Below, one piece after another: positions 25,616-33,860 of a DNA stretch of 64,000 nucleotides (position 1 is its first letter; each line of letters begins with the position of its first letter). The DNA lies in assembly GCF_020907275.1 (NCBI RefSeq), contig NZ_JAJJWI010000011.1, positions 62,001 to 126,000 on the forward strand. The letters run 5' to 3'. Position numbers and translations under genes: made by a program. The stretch comes from Pontibacter silvestris. Lineage in GTDB: Bacteria > Bacteroidota > Bacteroidia > Cytophagales > Hymenobacteraceae. The notes under the pieces were generated by a model, which saw only the letters and a program-made list of their open reading frames with translations, was not told the origin of the DNA and ran no database searches.

Positions 25616-28216
25616 ATGATAAATACGCTAATTGGAGATATAGGCCATGCCAGTGTGATAGTAGCTTTTATAGCGGCCATTGTATCTTCTTACGCTTATT
25701 TTATGGCCTCACGTACATCGGTAGAGGTATCGGGCGACACTAGCTGGCGCAAGCTCGCACGTGGCGCTTTTTATGTACATGGGCTTGCCGTAATAAGCAT
25801 TATCTTCTGCCTTTTCAATATTATATACGAGCACCGCTACGAGTATTACTACGCCTGGAGCCACTCTTCTAACCACCTGCCGGTGTATTACATGATCTCC
25901 TGCTTTTGGGAAGGTCAGGAAGGCTCGTTCCTACTGTGGATATTTTGGCACGTACTGCTGGGCGTAGCTCTGATTAATTTCGGCAAGAAAAATAAAGTTT
26001 GGGAAGCTCCTGTAATGGCGATGTTCTCGTTCGTGCAGTTGTTCCTGACTTCTATGATTCTGGGTGTAGTAATTGGCGATTTTAAGCTTGGCTCTTCCCC
26101 TTTTATACTGATGCGCGACTTTATGACAGACGCACCAGTGTTTAAAATGGACCCTAACTTTATACCTAAAGATGGCACTGGCCTGAACCCACTCCTGCAG
26201 AACTACTGGATGGTAATTCACCCTCCAACACTGTTCCTGGGTTTTGCTGCTACACTTGTTCCCTTTGCTTTTGCCATGGCTGGCCTTTGGAAAGGCAGGC
26301 TGACAGAATGGGTAAAACCTGCCCTGCCCTGGTCTCACTTTGCAGCAGTAGTGTTAGGCATTGGTACTGTTATGGGTGCCTACTGGGCTTACGAAACACT
26401 TAACTTTGGTGGCTACTGGAACTGGGACCCTGTTGAAAACGCTGTATATATTCCCTGGTTAGTGTTGGTTGGTGCCGTACATACCATGGTTGTTTACCGC
26501 AGAAGTAAGCATGGCCTTCGTGCAAGTTATGTTCTGGTTATTGCATCATTCCTGCTTATCCTGTATGCAACTTTCCTTACAAGAAGCGGTATTCTGGGCA
26601 ATGCGTCTGTTCACTCTTTCACTGACTTAGGTTTGTCTGGTCAGTTGTTTGCTTACCTGGCTGTTTTTGCTGTCCTCGCCATAACATTATTAGTATACAA
26701 CTGGCGCAAAATTCCTGCAACAGAGAAAGAACTTTCTACTTATAACGGCGAGTTCTGGGCCTTTGTGGGTTCAGCGGTATTATGCTTAGCCGCTTTTCAG
26801 GTACTAGCCACTACCTCTATTCCTGTCTACAACTCTTTTCTGGGCTTTATCGGAATAGAATCTAACGCAGCGTTACCGGCAGACCAGATTGCACACTATA
26901 CTAAGTTCCAGTTATGGGCAGGTGTAGGCATTGCTTTACTTTCAGGCATTGCGCAGCTGTTATGGTGGCGCAAAGGTGATAAGAACAGCTTTATAGATGC
27001 CATCACAATACCAGCTATGCTGACGCTGTTGTTATCCAGCTTAATTATTATTGTGTCAAACAAGTTTGATGTTTTTAACTTTAAGCTAGATAATCCAGCC
27101 TACATTGTACTGTTAGTAACTTCCCTTTTTGCTATTTTCTCTAACCTGAGCATTACGCTGGGGCTAATCAGCAAGAAAGTAACCTTGTCTGGGGGGGCAG
27201 TTTCTCACATAGGTGTAGCCATGATGCTGATAGGCATTCTGTTCTCTTCAGGATACTCGACCATTATATCACAGAACACCTCTGGCATGTTGTACTCCCG
27301 AGAGTTTCCGGATGAGATTAACCGGGATAATGTACTGCTGTGGCGTAACTCACCTACCCAAATGGGCAAGTACGATGTTAGCTATCGTGGACAGTTCTTT
27401 GAAGTAAAAGGTGTGCCAGGCTATATAAATAAAGAAATACTGTTCCGCACTGCAGATGAGTACCAGGCAATTGCCCGTGCAGATATTAAAGTTGGAGATA
27501 AAGCTTATTATACCACTGGTGACACGTTAGAAATACTCTCTCCGGAAAATACTTATTATGAAGTAGAGTACAAAGAGCGTGAAGGAGATAATACATTTCT
27601 GCTTTACCCTCGTGCACAGCTTAATGAAAACATGGGTGGGCTGTTAGCCTCTCCTGATCTTCAGCACTTTGCTGATAAGGACCTTTACACACACGTATCA
27701 GGAGTTGCACCAGAAGAAAAAGAATGGGGTGAACTGAAAGAATATGAGGTTTCAGCAGGTGATACTATTATTCTGAATGATTATGTAGCAGTATTCAACG
27801 GAATAGAGGTAATTAATAAAGTTCCAGGTGTTGAGCTAAACCCAGGAGATGTAGCTGTACAGGCTGACATGAAACTGCTTGGAGAGAAGAAAAGCTACCA
27901 CGCACACCCTGTGCTGATGATCAAAGATCAGATGATGGGCCGCTTCCCTGAAACCATAGAGGATTTAGGTTTGCGCATCACCTTCCTGAATATTGACACA
28001 GAGAATAACCGCTTCAAAATTGGTGTTAACTCCACTCAAAAAGACTGGATTATTCTAAAAGCAATGGAAAAACCTTTTGTTAACATCCTTTGGATAGGTA
28101 CTATCATTATGTCTATTGGTTTTGTGATGGCTATTATAAGAAGGAGCCAGGAAGGCGAAACGAACAAGTCTGTAACACCTAAGCCTAAAAAAGCCCGAAA
28201 GGTACAGGCAGCGTAA
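25616..28216 (+). CDS. ccmF: haem lyase CcmF / CcsA-family cytochrome c assembly protein
   Basis: This 866-residue membrane protein has about 15 hydrophobic helices and the haem-handling WWD motif GGYWNWDPVENA, with flanking conserved histidines (MVIHPPTLF, NASVHSFT). The C-terminal 300 residues include a large soluble domain and a final anchor helix near 820-840. CcmF attaches haem from CcmE to apocytochrome c. It is longer than proteobacterial CcmF (about 650), as is usual in Bacteroidota. It is the last gene of the cluster and is followed by a 24-bp hairpin. Confidence 0.93.
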   Translation: MINTLIGDIGHASVIVAFIAAIVSSYAYFMASRTSVEVSGDTSWRKLARGAFYVHGLAVISIIFCLFNIIYEHRYEYYYAWSHSSNHLPVYYMISCFWEGQEGSFLLWIFWHVLLGVALINFGKKNKVWEAPVMAMFSFVQLFLTSMILGVVIGDFKLGSSPFILMRDFMTDAPVFKMDPNFIPKDGTGLNPLLQNYWMVIHPPTLFLGFAATLVPFAFAMAGLWKGRLTEWVKPALPWSHFAAVVLGIGTVMGAYWAYETLNFGGYWNWDPVENAVYIPWLVLVGAVHTMVVYRRSKHGLRASYVLVIASFLLILYATFLTRSGILGNASVHSFTDLGLSGQLFAYLAVFAVLAITLLVYNWRKIPATEKELSTYNGEFWAFVGSAVLCLAAFQVLATTSIPVYNSFLGFIGIESNAALPADQIAHYTKFQLWAGVGIALLSGIAQLLWWRKGDKNSFIDAITIPAMLTLLLSSLIIIVSNKFDVFNFKLDNPAYIVLLVTSLFAIFSNLSITLGLISKKVTLSGGAVSHIGVAMMLIGILFSSGYSTIISQNTSGMLYSREFPDEINRDNVLLWRNSPTQMGKYDVSYRGQFFEVKGVPGYINKEILFRTADEYQAIARADIKVGDKAYYTTGDTLEILSPENTYYEVEYKEREGDNTFLLYPRAQLNENMGGLLASPDLQHFADKDLYTHVSGVAPEEKEWGELKEYEVSAGDTIILNDYVAVFNGIEVINKVPGVELNPGDVAVQADMKLLGEKKSYHAHPVLMIKDQMMGRFPETIEDLGLRITFLNIDTENNRFKIGVNSTQKDWIILKAMEKPFVNILWIGTIIMSIGFVMAIIRRSQEGETNKSVTPKPKKARKVQAA

Positions 28217-28225
28217 CTGACCTAT

Positions 28226-28287
28226 ATTGTATTTAAGCAAAAGAGGCTGTTCTGATTTCCAGGCAGCCTCTTTTGCTTAAATACAAT
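28226..28287 (+). terminator. Terminator of the ccm cluster
   Basis: A perfect 24-bp inverted repeat (28226-28249/28264-28287) with a 14-base loop. The right arm reads CAGCCTCTTTT, so a T tract follows the GC part. It lies 9 bases after the ccmF stop. Confidence 0.85.
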
Positions 28288-28525
28288 TGTTATTTTGATC
28301 ATACCTTGAAGATATCTTGCAAAGCCTTTTGTTACAAAGGATTTATAGGTGAAGAATTATTGGTATTAGCCAGATTATAGAAAACACATTGTAGCAAACC
28401 TGTTTAGGCTCTATAAGTGGTTAAAGTAAGCGTAAAAGGGATTTACTTATCATGTTAAAGCAACTGTTATATATTGTTTTTTGAGTAGCTTATTTTATTT
28501 TGAATTAAAGTAGTTCAAGAGTTAA
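28288..28525 (+). other. AT-rich leader before the glycosyltransferase gene
   Basis: 238 bases of AT-rich sequence follow the ccm terminator. I find no exact TAnnTTTG match and no ORF. The near-match TTTATTTTG at about 28494-28502 could be a weak -7 element. Confidence 0.4.
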
Positions 28526-29749
28526 ATGAACATTTTCGTTGTACCGTCTTGGTATCCCTCCAAAGACCATCCAATCAATGGTAGTTTTATATATGAGCAG
28601 CTTGTAATGTTTTGTGGAATTTATCCTCATGTGAAGGTTGGGGTTTCGTTGTGGGGGCAAAAGAATGAAAGTAACTTACTTTATGTTAAAGATCATCTAA
28701 AAAACATAAAGAAGCTTGTTTCTGCAAACATGGCTGAATATAAAACAAGTGTTCTTCCAAACTTAGTTGAATATCATAAACCAACTTTTACCTGGACAAG
28801 GAAGATCAATAAAGGAAATATTCAGAATATTGTACGAGCATGTGTAACTAATTTAAAGCGATTCGAATCTGATTTTGGCAATGTAGATGTTATACATGCA
28901 CATTGCGGTTATCCAGGGGGGTACATTGCAATGGAGATATCTAAGCAGTTAGCAATTCCTTATATCATCACAGAACATTTAGGGCTATTCCCAAGTTCTT
29001 TAGTAACAGATAAACGTGGTTGTATTCTTCCTCTCTATCTAAAGCCCTATTTATTTTCAGAAGCCAACATAGCGGTAAGCCCGTTTCATGCGACAGAGCT
29101 AGAGAAAGCTTCTATTCCTAAGGTACAAGTAATAGCAAACTTCATTGATGAATCCTCTTTTAAACTAGCTGAACCGCAAGACAAAAACGGTCAGGAGTTT
29201 TTGTTTTTCACATTATCAAAAATTGCCTCTTCTAAAGGTACAGACCAATTACTATATGCCATAAAAAATGTTGTACAGCAGAAAAAGCACGTAAAATTTA
29301 AGATTGGAGGAGATGGACCTCATAGTGATAGCTTTAAAAGGCTTGCCTCTTTCTTAAAAATAGAGAAACATGTTGAATGGTTAGGTGAAATACCAAGAGA
29401 CCAGGCTGTGGCAGAGTTTCAGAAATGCGACGCTTTTGTTCTGCCAAGCATTTATGAATCAATGGGCATAGTTTATATAGAGGCATTAGCCTGTGGCAAA
29501 CCAATTATAGCAACAAAATGTGGCGGCCCAGAGAGTACTGTAACACAGTTCAATGGTTTACTAGTTGATAAAAACAATGTAGAAGAACTTTCAAAGGCAA
29601 TGCTTTACCTGCTGGATAATTACGGAAGGTTTAATACACAACAAATAAGAAATGACTTTCTTGAAAGGTTTTCCTCAAACGCTGTAGTGCCGAAACTATA
29701 TGAGCTTTACAGTAAAATTAGCAGTAGCAGTCTTGAACATACACCATAA
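28526..29749 (+). CDS. glycosyltransferase family 4 protein
   Basis: This 407-residue GT-B enzyme has an N-terminal acceptor domain starting FVVPSWYPS and a C-terminal Rossmann domain with the nucleotide-sugar site: FTLSKIASSKGTDQLL, KIGGDGPHSDSF, then the EX7E segment PSIYESMGIVYIEALACGKP and KCGGPESTV. It probably adds a sugar to a surface polysaccharide or lipid. No sugar-biosynthesis genes lie beside it, which is unusual for this family. Base composition is clearly more AT-rich than flanking genes and codons favour A/T, suggesting acquisition. Donor and acceptor are unknown. Confidence 0.9.
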   Translation: MNIFVVPSWYPSKDHPINGSFIYEQLVMFCGIYPHVKVGVSLWGQKNESNLLYVKDHLKNIKKLVSANMAEYKTSVLPNLVEYHKPTFTWTRKINKGNIQNIVRACVTNLKRFESDFGNVDVIHAHCGYPGGYIAMEISKQLAIPYIITEHLGLFPSSLVTDKRGCILPLYLKPYLFSEANIAVSPFHATELEKASIPKVQVIANFIDESSFKLAEPQDKNGQEFLFFTLSKIASSKGTDQLLYAIKNVVQQKKHVKFKIGGDGPHSDSFKRLASFLKIEKHVEWLGEIPRDQAVAEFQKCDAFVLPSIYESMGIVYIEALACGKPIIATKCGGPESTVTQFNGLLVDKNNVEELSKAMLYLLDNYGRFNTQQIRNDFLERFSSNAVVPKLYELYSKISSSSLEHTP

Positions 29750-29757
29750 TTTCAAAC

Positions 29758-30537
29758 ATGAAAATAGCCATAATAGGCGCTGGCAATGTAGCCTGCCACT
29801 TAGCACAGGCACTAGCCTCAGCGGGCCATCAGGTAAAAGCCATATACAGCAGAACAGAACAGAACCGGACAGCGCTGGCAAACATTTTACCACATGCACA
29901 TGCTATTGATTCACTTAACCTGCAAGAACTTGATATTGACCTTGTAATTATTGCCGTGCCAGATAAAGCACTTGCTATAGTAGCCGTGCAACTACAGGTG
30001 CAACCAAACGCCATTGTAGCACATACTTCTGGCTCTCAGCCTATGGCTGCGCTACAAAAAGTGGCCGGTGCACGCACAGGCGTTTTTTACCCGCTACAGA
30101 CCTTCTCTAAATCCAAACCGGTGGATTTTAAGCAGGTACCACTTTTGCTGGAGGCTCAGGATATGCAAACACTATCAGAACTGGAAGAGTTGGCACAGAC
30201 AATAAGCGAGCAAGTGCAAACAGTAGACTCTTCAACAAGAAAGCAATTACACATTGCAGCAGTCTTTGCCTGTAACTTTACAAATCACCTGCTGGGCATC
30301 AGCCGTCAGTTATTACAAGAGGCAAGCCTGCCACCACAACTGCTGCAACCGCTCATCCAGGAAACTGTAGCCAAAGCCGCACAACAACATCCGTTTACAG
30401 TACAAACGGGCCCTGCAGCCCGAAACGACAGCAATGTAATAGAAGAGCATTTGCACATGCTGGAGCAGCACCCTGGCTATCAGTTGCTGTACAAAGAGCT
30501 AACAAAAAGCATTCAGGAAGCCCAACTGAATGAATGA
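29758..30537 (+). CDS. Rossmann-like / DUF2520 oxidoreductase-like protein
   Basis: The 259-residue protein begins with a dinucleotide-binding fold (KIAIIGAGNVACHLAQAL, GxGxxA-type) and continues with the helical DUF2520 domain containing HTSGSQPMAAL, FYPLQTFS and AVFACNFTNHL. The fold is that of NAD(P)-dependent dehydrogenases such as F420/ketopantoate reductase types; the substrate is unknown. In many Bacteroidota the gene lies near kdsC-like and UbiA genes, as it does here. It starts 8 bases after the glycosyltransferase stop, so co-transcription is possible despite different base composition. Confidence 0.88.
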   Translation: MKIAIIGAGNVACHLAQALASAGHQVKAIYSRTEQNRTALANILPHAHAIDSLNLQELDIDLVIIAVPDKALAIVAVQLQVQPNAIVAHTSGSQPMAALQKVAGARTGVFYPLQTFSKSKPVDFKQVPLLLEAQDMQTLSELEELAQTISEQVQTVDSSTRKQLHIAAVFACNFTNHLLGISRQLLQEASLPPQLLQPLIQETVAKAAQQHPFTVQTGPAARNDSNVIEEHLHMLEQHPGYQLLYKELTKSIQEAQLNE

Positions 30538-30571
30538 ATGAAACAACAAATAACCAATACTGAAGTCCTAT

Positions 30572-30602
30572 TTTGATTCGGATACTTCACTTAGTAACTT
30601 TG
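30572..30602 (+). promoter_or_regulatory. Complete Bacteroidota promoter for ferredoxin-iscX
   Basis: TTTG at 30572-30575, a 19-base spacer, then TAACTTTG at 30595-30602. Both elements and the spacing match the vegetative consensus exactly. The start codon is 26 bases downstream of the -7 box. Confidence 0.82.
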
Positions 30603-30627
30603 CAGACTTCAAAATGTGGTCTATAAA

Positions 30628-30957
30628 ATGAAAGTTGTAAATATAAATTTTAAGTTTTCCGATGGCTCACCAGATCAGTCCCATCCAGCCGTGGAGGGAG
30701 AGTCTGTACTGGATGTAGCTTTAAATAATAGCATTAAGCTACAGCACAACTGTGGCGGCGTATGTGGCTGCAGCACGTGCCATGTGTATGTAGAAGCCGG
30801 CATGGATGACTTACCTGAAATATCAGATAAAGAAGAAGATTACATTGACCGTGCTGTAGACCCCAGAATAAACTCGCGTTTAGCTTGCCAGTGTGTTATA
30901 CAGGGTAACGAAGACGTAGTAGTAACCATTCCTGAACAAGACTTCCTAGGGCACTAA
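30628..30957 (+). CDS. 2Fe-2S ferredoxin, adrenodoxin/ISC type
   Basis: Taking the ATG at 30628 gives 109 residues; a GTG four codons upstream is less likely. Cluster ligands are C42-x5-C48-x2-C51 in NCGGVCGCSTC and C87 in LACQC, with an extra Cys46 and Cys89. The EDYIDRAVDPRINSRLACQ segment is typical of ISC ferredoxins that feed electrons to Fe-S cluster assembly. The next gene is iscX, supporting this role. A full promoter lies directly upstream. Confidence 0.92.
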   Translation: MKVVNINFKFSDGSPDQSHPAVEGESVLDVALNNSIKLQHNCGGVCGCSTCHVYVEAGMDDLPEISDKEEDYIDRAVDPRINSRLACQCVIQGNEDVVVTIPEQDFLGH

Positions 30958-31038
30958 CACGTTACTTTGTAAACATACACCTTAAGAGTTCTTCTGATAA
31001 GAGTTAAACGACTGATTGATAATTGAAAAGATATAAAT

Positions 31039-31275
31039 ATGAGTTACGAACCACCCATGACCTGGAGCGACTATGAGGATGTCGCGATGGCACTGTATGA
31101 AAAGTTCGGCGACGACTTTACAGAGTCTAAGATATACCGTATCCGTTTTACAGACTTGCTGGAGTGGGTACTAAGCCTGCCAAACTTTATTGGTAAGCGC
31201 GAGGAGGCTAATGAAGGCCATTTAGAGCAAATTCAGGCAGCCTGGGTGTACGAGTGGCGCGACAACCAAGACTAA
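31039..31275 (+). CDS. iscX: Fe-S assembly regulator IscX
   Basis: This 78-residue acidic protein has the IscX pattern: MTWSDYEDVAMALYEKFG, then IRFTDLLEWVLSLPNF, and a closing HLEQIQAAWVYEW. IscX binds IscS and iron and tunes cluster assembly. It lies 81 bases after the ferredoxin gene on the same strand, the same pairing as in the E. coli isc operon, though iscSUA-hscBA are not here. A terminator follows. Confidence 0.93.
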   Translation: MSYEPPMTWSDYEDVAMALYEKFGDDFTESKIYRIRFTDLLEWVLSLPNFIGKREEANEGHLEQIQAAWVYEWRDNQD

Positions 31276-31318
31276 GTCTTAAAATGGCTTACAAATATTA
31301 AATAAAATATATACTTTT

Positions 31319-31347
31319 AAAGGTTCTTTCCCGTAAAGAACCTTTTT
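31319..31347 (+). terminator. Terminator between iscX and the kdsC-like gene
   Basis: A perfect 11-bp stem (31319-31329/31335-31345) with a 5-base loop and a T run. It ends 13 bases before the kdsC-like ATG, leaving no room for a separate promoter downstream. Confidence 0.82.
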
Positions 31348-31359
31348 CATTTTATAGCT

Positions 31360-31857
31360 ATGTCAATCACTCAACCAGATCTTACCCGCATCAACACATT
31401 TGTTTTAGATGTAGATGGTGTGTTAACGGACGGGCTGTTGTACTGCTTTGCTGATGGAGAGCAGGTGCGCGCCTTCAATATTAAAGACGGTTTCGCTATA
31501 AAGCATGCGATTCGCCAAGGCTACCGGGTGGCTATTATATCAGGGAAAAACGAACCAGGAGTGCGTAAACGCCTGGAGGCACTCGATATAGAAGACATTT
31601 TCCTGGGGATTGAGGATAAAACAGAGGCTTTTGAAGATTACTTATACATGCAGGGAGTACACCCGGCTACAGTAGCATATATGGGCGACGATATGCCAGA
31701 CATGGAAGTAATGCAACGCTGTGGATTTAGGGCTTGCCCTGCCGATGCAGCCGATGACATAAAGGAAATAGCAACTTTTATAGCTACAAAGGACGGTGGA
31801 AGAGGTGCTGTCCGTGAGTTGATAGAGAAAATTATGAAAGCTCAGGATACATGGTAA
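31360..31857 (+). CDS. KdsC-like HAD phosphatase (Kdo-8-phosphate phosphatase family)
   Basis: This 165-residue HAD enzyme has motif I FVLDVDGVLTDG (nucleophile and acid/base Asp), motif II ISGK, and motif III/IV MGDDMPDMEVM. The small size without a cap domain matches the C0-type KdsC family, which releases phosphate from Kdo-8-phosphate for LPS core synthesis. Only 13 bases separate it from the preceding terminator, so expression probably depends on read-through or an upstream overlapping promoter. Specificity for Kdo-8-P is inferred. Confidence 0.88.
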   Translation: MSITQPDLTRINTFVLDVDGVLTDGLLYCFADGEQVRAFNIKDGFAIKHAIRQGYRVAIISGKNEPGVRKRLEALDIEDIFLGIEDKTEAFEDYLYMQGVHPATVAYMGDDMPDMEVMQRCGFRACPADAADDIKEIATFIATKDGGRGAVRELIEKIMKAQDTW

Positions 31858-31912
31858 AAAGCATTCCACATCTAATTCTACAATTAATTATAAAAATTAT
31901 TTTAAGTTAAAG

Positions 31913-31942
31913 TTGCATATATTTAAGTAACTTATATCTTTA
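31913..31942 (+). promoter_or_regulatory. Promoter of the cold-shock gene
   Basis: TTG at 31913-31915, a 19-base spacer, then TATCTTTA at 31935-31942 (one mismatch at the last base). It leaves a 5' leader of about 40 bases before the csp ATG. Confidence 0.6.
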
Positions 31943-31987
31943 CAGTAAATTCTATTACCATTATTAATTATTTATTATTCATTTTTT

Positions 31988-32182
31988 ATGAAAACAGGAA
32001 AAGTAAAGTTCTTTATTGAGTCAAAAGGCTTCGGTTTTATTACTGAAGACGAAACAAACGAAGATTTCTTTGTACATGTAACTGGTCTCAATGGTGTACA
32101 AATTCAACAGCATGACCATGTTGAGTTTGATACGCAGGAAGGTAAAAAAGGAATCAACGCTGTTAACGTGAAGAGAATCTAG
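31988..32182 (+). CDS. cold-shock domain protein
   Basis: The 64-residue single cold-shock domain has RNP1 KGFGFI and RNP2 DFFVHV, with the N-terminal GKVKFF strand. It binds single-stranded RNA or DNA and acts as an RNA chaperone. It is monocistronic, with a promoter and short AT-rich leader upstream and a compact terminator 25 bases after the stop. Confidence 0.96.
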   Translation: MKTGKVKFFIESKGFGFITEDETNEDFFVHVTGLNGVQIQQHDHVEFDTQEGKKGINAVNVKRI

Positions 32183-32207
32183 TCAGACATACTTTACCGT
32201 TACAGAG

Positions 32208-32233
32208 AAGCCCCAACACCTGGGGCTTTTTTT
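32208..32233 (+). terminator. Rho-independent terminator of the cold-shock gene
   Basis: An 8-bp GC-rich stem AAGCCCCA/TGGGGCTT (32208-32215/32221-32228) with a 5-base loop, ending in seven T. Confidence 0.9.
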
Positions 32234-32282
32234 ATGTGCCAGGTAACTGTAATTTTACACCTGCTAGCTTATCCACCAAACC

Positions 32283-33125
32283 GTGAAAGCATTCTTAACC
32301 CTTATACGATTCCCCAACCTTGTACTTATAGTCCTGAGCCAGGCCTTAGCCCAGGCCTGTTTGCTTTCTGCCGGCGTAAGCTGGCAGAAGGTGCTGGAGC
32401 CCAGTTTCATTGTACTTACACTGTCTACAGTTTTTATAGCAGCTGCCGGTTACATTATTAACGACTACTATGACATTAAAATTGATGCGATAAACAAACC
32501 ACAGCGCGTATTGGTTGGTAAGTCAATAAGACGTCGCCCTGCTATGGGGGCACACCTGTTACTGTCCTTTCTAGGTGTAGCTATGGGCCTTTGGCTATCT
32601 ATACCCGTTGGCTTGATAAATTTAGGAGCAGTACTGTTATTGTGGGGCTACTCCGACAGGCTGAAAAGAATGATGCTGATAGGTAACGTAGTCATTTCGC
32701 TGCTTTCAGCATCTATGTTATTAGTAGTAGCTGTTTATGCCGACACATTAAACAAAACAACACTAGGCTACTCCCTCTTTGCTTTACTCATATCGCTGAT
32801 TAGAGAGATTATCAAAGATGTAGAAGACATGAAAGGTGACGCCTCTTTTGATTGCCGTACCTTACCTATTGTAGTAGGGATGCGCAACACAAAATGGGTA
32901 CTATATCCTCTTATGGCCACCTTTATAGTTCTTCTTATTATTGCTGCATGGCACCCCAGTACACCTGTACTATTTGATACTTACATGCTGCTGTTCGTGC
33001 TGGCCCCCAGTATCTGGATGCTGGTAAAACTTGCTCGCGCTGACCGTAAACAAGACTTTACTTACCTAAGCAATCTGAACAAGCTAATTATGCTGACGGG
33101 CATTTTATCTATGCTTTTTGTCTGA
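32283..33125 (+). CDS. UbiA-family prenyltransferase
   Basis: The 280-residue integral membrane enzyme has eight or so hydrophobic helices and both Asp-rich motifs: NDYYDIKID (first) and DVEDMKGD (second), which bind Mg-prenyl diphosphate. The Bacteroidota homologues are usually annotated as geranylgeranylglycerol-phosphate geranylgeranyltransferase; the aromatic or glycerol-phosphate acceptor cannot be read here. The start is a GTG (MKAFLTLIRFPN). A TAATTTTA -7-like box at 32250-32257 lies 26 bases upstream. Confidence 0.88.
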   Translation: MKAFLTLIRFPNLVLIVLSQALAQACLLSAGVSWQKVLEPSFIVLTLSTVFIAAAGYIINDYYDIKIDAINKPQRVLVGKSIRRRPAMGAHLLLSFLGVAMGLWLSIPVGLINLGAVLLLWGYSDRLKRMMLIGNVVISLLSASMLLVVAVYADTLNKTTLGYSLFALLISLIREIIKDVEDMKGDASFDCRTLPIVVGMRNTKWVLYPLMATFIVLLIIAAWHPSTPVLFDTYMLLFVLAPSIWMLVKLARADRKQDFTYLSNLNKLIMLTGILSMLFV

Positions 33126-33221
33126 CCAGTTAGTTTATTACAGGAAAGCAAGAGCTAAGCTAAACAAGAACTTGCTTTAGCTTGGAAATAGCGATTGACT
33201 TAAGCTATCAGTCAGGTTCTA

Positions 33222-33252
33222 TTGGGGAACCTGTACAATGTGAGTATCTTTG
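33222..33252 (+). promoter_or_regulatory. Promoter of the Fur-family regulator gene
   Basis: TTG at 33222-33224, a 20-base spacer, then TATCTTTG at 33245-33252, an exact TAnnTTTG match. It lies 83 bases before the start codon. Confidence 0.78.
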
Positions 33253-33274
33253 CAGAAAGATGCAGAGCTAGTGT

Positions 33275-33290
33275 GTTATATCTATATAAC
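33275..33290. promoter_or_regulatory. Palindromic candidate Fur/Zur-type operator
   Basis: GTTATAT-CT-ATATAAC is a perfect 7-bp inverted repeat with a 2-base centre, 22 bases downstream of the -7 element and 45 before the start codon. It resembles the GTTATA...TATAAC core of Zur boxes. Autoregulation is inferred. Confidence 0.5.
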
Positions 33291-33334
33291 AGAGCTAAAC
33301 CCTAAAGTCTTTTTATTGCTGATTAAGATATTAC

Positions 33335-33763
33335 ATGAGTAAGGCGCAGGAATTATTATCAGAGTACGGGCTACGGAAGACTGGCTGCCGTTTAGATGTG
33401 TTGGAGTTGTTTCTTGCCAACCAGTATGCCTTAGCACACTCCGACATTGAACGTATGTTTGGCGATCGTTATGATCGTGTTACTATTTACAGAACACTCC
33501 ATTCATTCGAGGAGAAAGGGCTACTTCACAGTATTAACGATGTGAGCGGCGCTATAAAATATGCGCTCTGCCAGGAGGCTTGCAGCCAACACCAACACCA
33601 TGATAACCATATACATTTTAACTGCACCACCTGTGGGCAAACCTTTTGCCTAAACGAAGTACTTATTCCTCACTTAGCTTTACCAATAGGTTATCAGGTA
33701 AACGCCCTTCATTTTTCTGCCCAGGGTGTATGTAAGGCCTGTGCTACAGACGACAGCAAATAA
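33335..33763 (+). CDS. Fur-family transcriptional regulator (Zur/PerR-like)
   Basis: This 142-residue protein has the Fur winged-helix domain (residues 1-80, recognition segment YDRVTIYRTLHSFEEKGL) and a metal-binding dimerisation domain. A His-rich stretch HQHHDNHIHF and two CxxC motifs (CTTC, CKAC) supply structural and sensory zinc. The His-rich loop favours Zur- or Fur-type sensing over PerR, but the metal cannot be assigned. The promoter and palindrome upstream suggest autoregulation. Confidence 0.92.
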   Translation: MSKAQELLSEYGLRKTGCRLDVLELFLANQYALAHSDIERMFGDRYDRVTIYRTLHSFEEKGLLHSINDVSGAIKYALCQEACSQHQHHDNHIHFNCTTCGQTFCLNEVLIPHLALPIGYQVNALHFSAQGVCKACATDDSK

Positions 33764-33860
33764 ACTGACTGCAATAATATTTGTACTGACAGATACCGAT
33801 ATGGCCTGGTAACTGCGTAACTAGTATATATTGCTTAAGTAAACTATTGCCATAACTCAA

